Below the pieces are notes generated by a model, which was not told the origin of the DNA, made no database searches, and saw nothing but the letters and a program-made list of their open reading frames with translations. From the NCBI GenBank assembly GCA_017937385.1, contig JAGBDR010000070.1, positions 1 to 41,544 on the forward strand: a DNA stretch of 41,544 nucleotides, read 5' to 3'. The translations under genes and the position numbers were made by a program. This stretch comes from Parabacteroides sp. Lineage in GTDB: Bacteria; Bacteroidota; Bacteroidia; Bacteroidales; Tannerellaceae. Below, one piece after another: positions 16,104 through 23,998 of this stretch (position 1 is the stretch's first letter; each line of letters opens with the position of its first letter).

Positions 16104-17900
16104 TTAGAGACCTTCCGGATAAAGGGAGATGCGGTTGGCACGGTGGAAAGTTCCACCTTTAATTTCTAACTCAAAAACGACTTCTTCCGTTTTCGGATCT
16201 ATTTCGACAATACGGGCACCATACGTTCCGTCAGATAATAAATTATTCATTCCCGGACAGAATAAACGATGATCTGTTTCTCCCAAATATTGTACACCAG
16301 ATATGGCATATGCAAAACAATCCGTACGTTCTCTTCCATATTGAAATACTTGACGTATTGTTTTATTCTTTTCATCAATTTCGTATTCAACAATACGGCT
16401 ATATTGACCAGATGCATTAGTCAATTGGGGTACATAGTTACGGCAATATCCGTTATCGAAAGCCAAAACATGTCCATTAGGCATTGCTACTGGACAATGT
16501 ACTCCCCAACACCATTCGAAATCCGGATGAGATTTTTTCCCGTTCAATACATCCAGATCTGTGATAGGTTGATTGTTCTTATCTAAAGGAGTGAGTAAAT
16601 ACTGTTTATATGAATCTTTCCAATCATTATGTGGTGCTATGATCCATTTTAATTGACCTTCACGAGTATATTTGAACACACCTTGCCAACGTCCTGTAGC
16701 TAATAAGTCATCACCTATTTCCGTAAGGCCGTTATTATGCAACCAGTTTGCTTCATTTTGGCCAAAATAAGCGTAAAGCGGCAGATCTTTGTCTACACGT
16801 AATATACGAGTTTGATCTAAAATAGATGTAAAATCCCAGACTTTAGTAATAGTAGAAGTTTCAGGATTAATTTCTATTGCATGGTCAAAAATACGGGTAG
16901 TTTCATTATCTGAAAGTTTGGCATTGTTATTAGTTACAATAGCTATAATATTTCCGTTTTTATCTTCGAATACTTCATGATGGAAACTATATCCCCATGC
17001 TTTCAGATCCCATATATTAATGACATTTCCTAATAAATCCAATTCAACAAGCCGATGGAAGTTTGCGTCTCCCGTAATGAAATTCCCGTTTTTCATTCGA
17101 TGCAAGCCACATTGCGCACCAATATGGTCGATTTCTGATTTTTCTAATAATAAGATCCAACGAATTTCACCGTCAGCATCTACCATATAAGGAACCGACG
17201 TATCGGTTTCACCTTCTCCCGGGCTGTTTACAAGGTTCAATCCCGGTTCCATTTTATCGACTTTGGCTGTTATGACATTGAATGAGTTGAAACCGCGTGT
17301 CTCTATGGCTACAGTTTTCACTTCCACTGTCGTTGTTGCACGTGGATTGCCTGATTTATCTGTAAATGTCAATTCTATTTTGTTTATGTAGTCAGCATAC
17401 AGACCTAATATGTCTATAAGTTGTGTAGTTTCGTGTGTGTAATTGAAAAGATGTTCCAAAGCCGGAGTTTTGCAACCCTCTTTGGGTATAATGGATGCAT
17501 GGATACGACCGCCACAGGGTAAAGACAAACGAATTCGAGCAGTCAGAGGATTAAATCCGGATGGATTTACTTTGACATTGTTTATGAAACTATCCATGGA
17601 AGTTCCTAAAGTAGGTATTTCAATACTGGTTTGATTGATTAATGTAAGTTTGGTGTTCCAATGTTCAATATCTGTTTCGACAGATAAAACCTCGTTTTCT
17701 GGGATAGTTAATGTATCGGTTTCGAATTCGAAAATATAAAAACCAGTTTTTTGCTTGATTTTTTTTAATAAACTGTCATCTTCTTTTAACTGTGCGAATT
17801 TATTGTATTCTTTGTTTGTATCTATAGGAGAGTCATCCTCATTACAAGCTGTTACAAGTAAAAAAGTGATGAATAAGTAGAATAAATATTTTCGAATCAT
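16104..17900 (-). CDS. Aryl-sulfate sulfotransferase lipoprotein (ASST)
   Basis: A 598-residue periplasmic lipoprotein (lipobox LLVTAC, Cys19) of the PAPS-independent sulfotransferase family, which moves sulfate between phenolic esters and phenols. The six-bladed propeller appears as repeated G-E/N-I-W/K-V-W segments. Counterparts of the E. coli AssT active site are H307/H308 (YSFHHEVF), H388 (NWLHNNGL), R404 (TGRWQGVF) and H468 (WGVHCPVAMPNGHVLAFDNG), the likely sulfate-accepting His. Family members in Enterobacteria rely on a DsbA-like partner; none is seen here. It is the last gene of the operon with SusD, SusC and a small lipoprotein. This suggests that the sulfated or acceptor substrate enters through SusCD. 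AT-richer than the genes downstream. Confidence 0.92.
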   Translation of the reverse strand: MIRKYLFYLFITFLLVTACNEDDSPIDTNKEYNKFAQLKEDDSLLKKIKQKTGFYIFEFETDTLTIPENEVLSVETDIEHWNTKLTLINQTSIEIPTLGTSMDSFINNVKVNPSGFNPLTARIRLSLPCGGRIHASIIPKEGCKTPALEHLFNYTHETTQLIDILGLYADYINKIELTFTDKSGNPRATTTVEVKTVAIETRGFNSFNVITAKVDKMEPGLNLVNSPGEGETDTSVPYMVDADGEIRWILLLEKSEIDHIGAQCGLHRMKNGNFITGDANFHRLVELDLLGNVINIWDLKAWGYSFHHEVFEDKNGNIIAIVTNNNAKLSDNETTRIFDHAIEINPETSTITKVWDFTSILDQTRILRVDKDLPLYAYFGQNEANWLHNNGLTEIGDDLLATGRWQGVFKYTREGQLKWIIAPHNDWKDSYKQYLLTPLDKNNQPITDLDVLNGKKSHPDFEWCWGVHCPVAMPNGHVLAFDNGYCRNYVPQLTNASGQYSRIVEYEIDEKNKTIRQVFQYGRERTDCFAYAISGVQYLGETDHRLFCPGMNNLLSDGTYGARIVEIDPKTEEVVFELEIKGGTFHRANRISLYPEGL

Positions 17901-17983
17901 TTTATGGTATGCATTTGCTGATATGAGGCAGACAACTTATCTGCCTCATATCAAAGTTTACTAATTAGATTATTCAATTTGTA

Positions 17984-19660
17984 TTATTGCCATTCTGGTT
18001 TTTGCTCCAATTCCGTATTTGTAAATACTTCATCTTGCGGAATAGGCAAATAGATATGTTTCTTTTCCATGTGACTATAATTCTGTCCATCAACCGGACC
18101 GACGATCTGGCCATCGGCAGAAACTGTGATTTGATCTGTTTTACGTTCCAGTAACAGTGCTTTTAGCTTATCAAAATCATACCAACGGATCAAGTCAAAC
18201 CAACGAAGGTTTTCACCTGCAAATTCTAACATTTTCTGATTACGTAATTCATCCCATGCAGCATTTGTATCGCTGATCTGTTTCTCAGGAAGACCGGCGC
18301 GAACACGAATACGATTGATATCCGCCATGGCACTAACCACATCTCCGGTTTGTAAACATGCTTCTGCATGCAAAAATAGAACTTCTGCAAAACGCATAAT
18401 ACGATAGTTGTTGATACGTGCATCAACATTGCTATACATTGAACATCCTGTTGGAACCCACCAGCAAGAGAATTTTTTCATAATGAAACGACCTTCTGCA
18501 CCTTCAATTGTTGGATAAGCTGGTTTTCCTTTGGTATTCCAAGATTTGTTATTTGCTGTAGCTGTATACATTTCATCGAATGTCACGCCATTGTACCAAG
18601 TTTCATCTTCTTTGACATCGTTGTAGTCTGAATATTTGAAATAAGCAGTTGTGTATAAACGCTTATCCCATTTAGAATCAGATCCTGTCGGACGAGGTTC
18701 TGCAATAAACTGTTTTATCAACCATGGAGAAGGTTGCATTTTGTACCAGCCACCGTTTGACGGTAATACAGGGCCAAAATAATGTGCAATATCGGATCCC
18801 ATGAATGCATTACTTCCAGTTGCATCTTCCCAAGTTCCGTCTTTTCCATAATTATCGTAATTAATTTCCCATACGGATTCTTCGTTGAATTCATGATCGG
18901 ACATGAAATTCCAAGCATAATCGCCTACCAAGTCATAACGTCCCATGATACTTTCAAATTCTGTCTTGGCCTTTGCATATTCACCTTGCCATATATAGGC
19001 TTTCCCTAAGAAAGCAATAGCTGCGCCACGATCTACACGGCCAGCCTCACTTGCCGGACGTGATTCGGGTAAACATTCTTTTGCTTTTTGAAAATCGGCA
19101 ACAACTTGTGCTAATACATCTTCATAAGAAGAATAATTCCGTGACTCAGGATCTACATCTTGTGGCAAAGTACGAATAACTCCAACACCATAGTTTTTTG
19201 CTATCTGGAAATATTGGAAACCACGTAAAAAGTAAGCTTCTCCTTGCCATTGTTTCTTTTTGGTTTCATCCATAGGAACTTGTTCAGAGTAGTAGATGAA
19301 AGAATTGGCCAATTGGATACCCTTGTACATATATTGCCAAATATTGACAGATGTTTCAGGCGTATTAGTGAAACTCTGTACAGTCCATGCAAAATCTTCT
19401 TCTCCACGTGTCGGGAACAAATCGTCTGAACGCATTTGCCAATGCAAAGTACCTTTAAAACCACCGTAATAACCACTGGTTTCTGCACGAAGCGGATTAT
19501 AACAAGCCGCCAAACCTTTTAAAGCGTTTTCTTCACTTATCCAAAAAGTTGCAGGGGTTTGTTCATTGGGATTAACTTCTTCCAAAAAACTTTCGCTACA
19601 GGAAGACATTAATAGCGGGGCAAAAGCCAACGCACATAAATATTTTTTTATTGATTTCAT
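17984..19660 (-). CDS. SusD-like outer-membrane nutrient-binding lipoprotein
   Basis: A 558-residue lipoprotein (lipobox LMSSC, Cys21) of the RagB/SusD family. Typical features are the N-terminal SFLEEVNPNEQTPATFW, TPR-like helices (GEAYFLRGFQYFQIAKNYG, GKAYIWQGEYAKAKTEFESI), RFAEVLFLHAEACLQTGD, INRIRVRAGL and the ending EFAGENLRWFDLIRWY with HIYLPIPQDEVFTN. It should form the lid over the SusC channel and bind substrate at the cell surface. It follows the SusC gene with a 19-base gap. The ligand is not predictable from sequence; the sulfotransferase partner suggests a phenolic or sulfated compound. Confidence 0.96.
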   Translation of the reverse strand: MKSIKKYLCALAFAPLLMSSCSESFLEEVNPNEQTPATFWISEENALKGLAACYNPLRAETSGYYGGFKGTLHWQMRSDDLFPTRGEEDFAWTVQSFTNTPETSVNIWQYMYKGIQLANSFIYYSEQVPMDETKKKQWQGEAYFLRGFQYFQIAKNYGVGVIRTLPQDVDPESRNYSSYEDVLAQVVADFQKAKECLPESRPASEAGRVDRGAAIAFLGKAYIWQGEYAKAKTEFESIMGRYDLVGDYAWNFMSDHEFNEESVWEINYDNYGKDGTWEDATGSNAFMGSDIAHYFGPVLPSNGGWYKMQPSPWLIKQFIAEPRPTGSDSKWDKRLYTTAYFKYSDYNDVKEDETWYNGVTFDEMYTATANNKSWNTKGKPAYPTIEGAEGRFIMKKFSCWWVPTGCSMYSNVDARINNYRIMRFAEVLFLHAEACLQTGDVVSAMADINRIRVRAGLPEKQISDTNAAWDELRNQKMLEFAGENLRWFDLIRWYDFDKLKALLLERKTDQITVSADGQIVGPVDGQNYSHMEKKHIYLPIPQDEVFTNTELEQKPEWQ

Positions 19661-19679
19661 ATACTATACAATTTTATTA

Positions 19680-22600
19680 TTAGAAATTGACTTGTAAACC
19701 GAATGTAATGGTACGTGCAGAAGGATAACGTCCAGCATCGCACCCGCGAGTCATCACGCCAGTACCAACCGTTGCTCCATCACCACCGTTAGCACCTAAA
19801 TCAGGAGTAAAACCTGTATATTTTGTTATTGTAAACAGGTTCTCCATAGCCGTGTAAATACGAACATTAGATAAGTGAGCCACCGAAGTCCAATTATCAG
19901 GTAATGTATAACCCAATTCTAATGTTTTCAGACGGAAGAAACTACCATTTTCCAGATAGCGATCCGAATAAGCGATTCGCTGGTTGTCATTGTCCGCACC
20001 CATTGCAGGAATCGGGTATTTTCCGTTCGGATTACTTGTACTCCAAGTGTCAGACAAGAAAGAGAACTGATTTACTACACCTTCTGCTTTTACAGCGTAC
20101 CAAGGAAGTGCGTTGTAAATCTTTCCTCCGAAATTTCCATCAAAGAATAAATTCAAATCAAAACCTTTATATTGGGCTGCCATGTTTAAACCGAGTGTTA
20201 CATCGGGGAACGGGTTACCACAATATTGACGGTCATTTTCATCAATTTTTCCATTTCCGTCATAGTCGATATATTTTATATGTCCCGGTTTAGCATCCGG
20301 TTGAATCATATTCCCATTTCCATCAACGTATGCTTTAATTTCCTCTTCACTGCGGAAGATACCATCCGTCTGGATAAGATAGAATGAACCGATAGGTTTA
20401 CCAACTTTTGCAAAAGTAATATTTCCTCCTGCATTAGGGTTGAAACCTGCAAATTCCTGTTTGGTAGGAGTAGTAATTTCCTTTAAGTTATTTTTTAGAA
20501 TAGTTGCATTTAGCCCGACCGAATAATAGAAATCACCAACAGTATTACGATGTTTTAAGGATAATTCCAAACCCTTATTTTCAACTGTTGCAGCGTTCAT
20601 AGTAGGTGTACTTCCCAAACCAAAGCTCTGAGGCTGGTTAATACCCAACAACATTCCTTCAGTTTTTTGAATAAAATAATCTGCACTGAGACTTAATTTA
20701 TTATTTAATACAGCAACATCAAGACCAATATTCGTTGTTTTTGTTTTTTCCCATGTTACATTGGAAGGAGAAACCCAATTATAACCAGGGATTGCACCTA
20801 ACCACCAACTAGAACCTTGTACACTATTTAGCCCATTTGTAACGATACTTTGTGTCGCATAGTTTCTAATACCATTCAAATTACCTAAAACACCATAACT
20901 GGCACGAACTTTCAATTCATTGACTGTTTGCTTAGCATTCTCAAAGAAATCTTCGTTCATTACGTTCCAACCGATAGAAGCAGAAGGGAAGTTTCCCCAT
21001 CTGTGACCCTCTGCAAATTTAGATGAACCATCACGACGGATAGATACAGTAGCCATATAGCGATTGTCGAAAGAATACATTGCACGGGCAAACATAGAAA
21101 TTAATGAATTTGCTGATGCAGATCCACTAGTACCTTGTGTTGTAGGGTCTCCAGCATTGATTACAAACAAACCGTCAGGCATATCATCACGACTTACTCC
21201 AAAAGAACGATCTTCATAACGTTGAGATGAGTATCCTAATAAAGCTGATACTACATGTTTGCCGAAAGTATTATCGTAATGTAAGGTATTTTCAATCATC
21301 CATTGGTTACCCCAAGAAGTTCCTTCTGATAACTTATTAATTGGATTTTGTGAATTACTACTGAATATATAAGGAACTGTCAAGTTGTAGTTTCGACGAG
21401 TAGTTTTATCAATACCTACATTAAATTTATATTTTAATCCTTTCAAGAAAAGATCGACTTCTGCATATCCATTTAACATTAAGTCTACGCCTTTTCTCTG
21501 ATAATCATGTGCTTCTACCCATCCGACGACATTATCTCCACCTTTAGACCATTCAGGCGCATACCCCCAACGTCCTAAAGAAGCATTATTGTCATATACA
21601 TCCCACTGAGGAACAGCAATTGCTAATTGAGAATAACTAAGATCGTCATAATCTTTATTCCACAATTTTAATAAGACGGTAGAACCTAGACGCACATGGT
21701 TATTAAATAAAGAAAATGTATTTTTCGCACGGATATTCCAAGATTCGTAACCTGTTGTTTTTACGATACCTTTTTGATTAGTATAATTACCAGAAAGGTT
21801 GTAGGTCGATGTTTTATTCCCTCCCGAAATGTTTAAACCGACCTTGCTAATCATCGCTGTGCGGAATAATTCATCTTGCCAGTTAGTTCCAGCTCCAGAC
21901 CAATTTAATAAAGCAGGATCACTACAATAATTGGTGGCCTTACAAAAGTCCCGGAACTGATCACCATTCATAACGTCTAATTTATTTTCGACGCTTTGAA
22001 TACCTGTATAAGCATTCAATTCTATGCGAGTAGGTGTATCTAAGTGACCTCCCTTTGTTGTAATCAATACAACACCATTAGCCGCACGGGAGCCGTAAAT
22101 TGCAGCAGCAGATGCATCTTTTAAAACTTCAATATTTTGAATGTCAGAAGGGTCTACAGTATTGATATCTCCATAAACACCATCAATTACATATAAAGGA
22201 GTTGTTGAACTTAGAGAGCTCACACCACGAATATTGATGTTCATTGATTCACCAGGCTGTCCGGTCATTCCAGAAACAGATACACCGGCAATACGCCCTT
22301 GTAATGCTGAACTTGCACTACGAGCCACATTCGCTTGCAAATCTTTAGCAGATACGGAAGCTACAGCTCCTGTCAAATCACTCTTCTTCACCGTACCGTA
22401 ACCGATTACGACAACCTCATCCAGTAATTCACCGTCAGCCATTGTAATATTAATTACATTCTTGTTACCGACCGTGATAGAAGATTGTTGCATGCCAACA
22501 TACGAAAATTCCAGTATTTGTCCAGGATTGACACTGATGGTATAATTTCCATCAATATCAGTTGTGGTACCGATTGTAGTTCCTTTGATAACGACTGTTG

Positions 22601-22721
22601 CTCCGATGACTGGATTGTTCTCCGAGTCTTTCACCGTACCTTTTACGGTCATGGCCTGCTGTGCCCAACTGGATACTGCAAAGGCCCCAAGTAATAGAGA
22701 AAAAGCTAGTTTTCTGTTCAT
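19680..22721 (-). CDS. SusC-like TonB-dependent outer-membrane transporter
   Basis: A 1013-residue SusC/RagA-family protein. It has a signal peptide (LAFSLLLGAFAVSSWA), a carboxypeptidase-like domain (residues 24-95, GTVKDSENNPVIGATVVIKG), the TonB box region (LLDEVVVIGYG), a plug (SSALQGRIAGVSVSG, NINIRGVSS, YVIDGVYGD, AAIYGSRAANGVVLITTKGG) and a beta-barrel ending in the C-terminal Phe (TFGLQVNF). It imports substrate with energy from TonB. There is no N-terminal signalling domain, so control by an anti-sigma factor is unlikely. It starts 35 bases after a 48-residue lipoprotein gene and precedes SusD and the sulfotransferase. Confidence 0.97.
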   Translation of the reverse strand: MNRKLAFSLLLGAFAVSSWAQQAMTVKGTVKDSENNPVIGATVVIKGTTIGTTTDIDGNYTISVNPGQILEFSYVGMQQSSITVGNKNVINITMADGELLDEVVVIGYGTVKKSDLTGAVASVSAKDLQANVARSASSALQGRIAGVSVSGMTGQPGESMNINIRGVSSLSSTTPLYVIDGVYGDINTVDPSDIQNIEVLKDASAAAIYGSRAANGVVLITTKGGHLDTPTRIELNAYTGIQSVENKLDVMNGDQFRDFCKATNYCSDPALLNWSGAGTNWQDELFRTAMISKVGLNISGGNKTSTYNLSGNYTNQKGIVKTTGYESWNIRAKNTFSLFNNHVRLGSTVLLKLWNKDYDDLSYSQLAIAVPQWDVYDNNASLGRWGYAPEWSKGGDNVVGWVEAHDYQRKGVDLMLNGYAEVDLFLKGLKYKFNVGIDKTTRRNYNLTVPYIFSSNSQNPINKLSEGTSWGNQWMIENTLHYDNTFGKHVVSALLGYSSQRYEDRSFGVSRDDMPDGLFVINAGDPTTQGTSGSASANSLISMFARAMYSFDNRYMATVSIRRDGSSKFAEGHRWGNFPSASIGWNVMNEDFFENAKQTVNELKVRASYGVLGNLNGIRNYATQSIVTNGLNSVQGSSWWLGAIPGYNWVSPSNVTWEKTKTTNIGLDVAVLNNKLSLSADYFIQKTEGMLLGINQPQSFGLGSTPTMNAATVENKGLELSLKHRNTVGDFYYSVGLNATILKNNLKEITTPTKQEFAGFNPNAGGNITFAKVGKPIGSFYLIQTDGIFRSEEEIKAYVDGNGNMIQPDAKPGHIKYIDYDGNGKIDENDRQYCGNPFPDVTLGLNMAAQYKGFDLNLFFDGNFGGKIYNALPWYAVKAEGVVNQFSFLSDTWSTSNPNGKYPIPAMGADNDNQRIAYSDRYLENGSFFRLKTLELGYTLPDNWTSVAHLSNVRIYTAMENLFTITKYTGFTPDLGANGGDGATVGTGVMTRGCDAGRYPSARTITFGLQVNF

Positions 22722-22756
22722 AATTGTTATGATTTGAATAATAAATAAAAATCAAA

Positions 22757-22903
22757 TTAGTGAAGTACGACATCAGTATTTGCGACAGCTTTTGTCGCAA
22801 GAGAACCACCAGCATGCTGGTCAACGATTTCGCTGTCTGCACAAGATCCGAGTAGGAAAAGGCCAGCGAACAATCCTAAGGTTAAATTCCGATGTGTTTT
22901 CAT
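22757..22903 (-). CDS. 48-residue lipoprotein at the head of the SusCD operon
   Basis: A short gene found by reading the sequence between the SusC start and its promoter. The product begins MKTHRNLTLGLFAGLFLLG, then SC with lipobox LLGSC (Cys21), and has a mature part of only about 28 residues (ADSEIVDQHAGGSLATKAVA and a short tail). The signal sequence is complete: basic N-terminus, hydrophobic core, acceptable lipobox. The acidic residues just after the Cys fit the surface-export signal of Bacteroidetes lipoproteins. It lies 35 bases before SusC and after the only likely promoter, so it is the first gene of the operon. It might be an accessory lipoprotein of the SusCD complex, or a leader that sets SusC translation. 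Function unknown. Confidence 0.7.
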   Translation of the reverse strand: MKTHRNLTLGLFAGLFLLGSCADSEIVDQHAGGSLATKAVANTDVVLH

Positions 22904-22935
22904 GACAAAAATGTATTAATGTTAATCTTCGTTTG

Positions 22936-22943
22936 CAAAAATA
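22936..22943 (-). promoter_or_regulatory. -7 box TATTTTTG of the sulfotransferase-SusCD operon
   Basis: The minus strand reads TATTTTTG, fitting TAnnTTTG, 32 bases before the small lipoprotein start. The -33 region is poor, which fits a promoter that needs an activator bound just upstream. Confidence 0.5.
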
Positions 22944-22972
22944 GGGAAAGGGAAATCGCAAGGAGTGTCTTA

Positions 22973-23001
22973 TTCGGTCAATTTATAGCTCGTTTCGGTC
23001 A
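22973..23001. promoter_or_regulatory. Proximal pair of TTCGGTCA motifs
   Basis: TTCGGTCA occurs at 22973-22980 and 22994-23001, 21 bases apart, each followed by an A/T-rich triplet. Measured from a transcription start near 22929, they lie at about -44 to -51 and -65 to -72. These are typical positions for an activator that contacts RNA polymerase. Confidence 0.6.
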
Positions 23002-23180
23002 AATTTAATCCCATAAAAGGAAAAAGCTTAAATACTGAATACAAAAATTAAGGATTCACGCCTATTTTAGAGCAAATTTAACGAATATGAACGCCTCAAA
23101 TGTGAATAAAACTTACACATCCTGAAAGCGGTCTTATTCAAGCAACTCTCAATCTTACAACAAATTAACATCAAAAGCAG

Positions 23181-23221
23181 TGCTCTATTCGGTCATTTTC
23201 GACTGCTCTATTCGGTCATTT
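23181..23221. promoter_or_regulatory. Distal pair of TTCGGTCA motifs in an 18-bp direct repeat
   Basis: TGCTCTATTCGGTCATTT occurs at 23181-23198 and again, identical, at 23204-23221, a 23-base period. It contains the same TTCGGTCA core as the proximal pair about 200 bases away. The pair overlaps the broken end of the hipA fragment. Confidence 0.7.
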
Positions 23222-23340
23222 GGCAGGAAATAGGGAAAACTTCGTCTTGTAAAGGCAATATCATACGAATCATACCCGGCATCATTTTCTGTCAGAATAC
23301 CTGCCAATAGGTCTTTGTAAAAGATGTGGGCTTGTCTCAT
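23185..23340 (-). pseudogene. Truncated hipA (N-terminal subdomain only)
   Basis: The frame starts with ATG at 23340, overlapping the HipB-like stop by four bases (ATGA), as in intact hipBA operons. The product begins MRQAHIFYKDLLAGILTEND and continues AGYDSYDIAF, which resembles the first subdomain of HipA-type kinases (short strands ending in a YDIAY-like motif). It stops after 51 residues, inside the TTCGGTCA repeats. No kinase core follows anywhere downstream, so the toxin is lost. The end point probably marks a recombination or insertion junction. Confidence 0.65.
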
Positions 23341-23549
23341 CGATTACTGTTTTTTTGAGTGGCGACCATTTCATAATTGAAAAAGTCAAGAAGCTGGTTC
23401 ACCTTATCGAGACGCAATGTTTCCTTTCCTTGTTCAAGGTCTCGTACAAAGCGCAATCCTACTCCCGACTTCAACGAAAGTTCCTCTTGCGTCAGATTAT
23501 ATTGCTTTCGCAACATTTTGACCGTAGCAGAAAGATTATTCATAAACAT
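23337..23549 (-). CDS. HipB-like helix-turn-helix regulator
   Basis: A 70-residue XRE-family protein with a helix-turn-helix in residues 16-60 (LRKQYNLTQEELSLKSGVGLRFVRDLEQGK). The closing LRLDKVNQLLDFFNYEMV is typical of HipB antitoxins. It is coupled by a 4-base overlap to a truncated hipA. Two inverted-repeat operators surround its -7 box, so it should still repress its own promoter. A start at 23543 (MNNLS) is equally possible. With its toxin broken, it may be a relic or a free regulator. Confidence 0.85.
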   Translation of the reverse strand: MFMNNLSATVKMLRKQYNLTQEELSLKSGVGLRFVRDLEQGKETLRLDKVNQLLDFFNYEMVATQKNSNR

Positions 23550-23554
23550 TCAAC

Positions 23555-23617
23555 ATTATACCTTTTCGGGTACAAAGGTAATGCAAATATTTAATATTAT
23601 ACCATAAGGGGTATAAT
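23555..23617. promoter_or_regulatory. Two HipB-type operators
   Basis: At 23596-23617 there is a perfect inverted repeat, ATTATACC - six bases - GGTATAAT. At 23555-23574 the left half ATTATACC recurs with a six-base gap and a shorter right half GGTA. The sites are 41 bases apart and bracket the TACCTTTG box. E. coli HipB sites have a similar plan, TATCC and GGATA around a spacer. Confidence 0.75.
23573..23580 (-). promoter_or_regulatory. -7 box TACCTTTG of the HipB-like gene
   Basis: The minus strand reads TACCTTTG, 23 bases before the start codon. It lies between the two operators, so a bound repressor would block it. Confidence 0.6.
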
Positions 23618-23671
23618 TAATGTTACCCTGGCGGATTTTCCCCGTTATTAGGATATGCCATAGGAAAAAAC

Positions 23672-23679
23672 TACATTTG
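23672..23679 (+). promoter_or_regulatory. -7 box TACATTTG of the DUF3791 gene
   Basis: TACATTTG lies 29 bases before the start codon at 23709 on the plus strand, divergent from the HipB-like promoter. Confidence 0.5.
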
Positions 23680-23708
23680 TATTCACAAATCTTTAAGAGG
23701 TATCATCT

Positions 23709-23942
23709 ATGACAAAGCGTTTAAAGGAAACAGAATTTGTTATTTTCTGTATTGAAAATGTCGCAAAGAAACTGAATAAAAGCGGAGCAGAAGTTTATCA
23801 GGAGTTGAAGCGCTTGGATGCGATAGAGGGACTTTTGTATGCTTCATACGAAACACTGCACACACAAAGCAAAGATTATATCGTGGACGAAGTGATACGA
23901 ACCATGAACGAATGGAAAGGGCAAGCCCCAAAGATGAACTGA
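23709..23942 (+). CDS. DUF3791 protein
   Basis: A 77-residue helical protein. FCIENVAKKLNKSGAEVYQELKR and ETLHTQSKDYIVDEV match the DUF3791 pattern. Genes of this family often stand beside a DUF3990 gene in small toxin-antitoxin-like cassettes. No partner is present here: the next gene is on the other strand. It is therefore probably an orphan left from such a cassette. It has its own -7 box. Confidence 0.8.
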   Translation: MTKRLKETEFVIFCIENVAKKLNKSGAEVYQELKRLDAIEGLLYASYETLHTQSKDYIVDEVIRTMNEWKGQAPKMN

Positions 23943-23998
23943 TCTTGGAAATAGAAAGAAAACAATGTGATTAGCCTCTTTCACTTAAAAAGAAAGTA

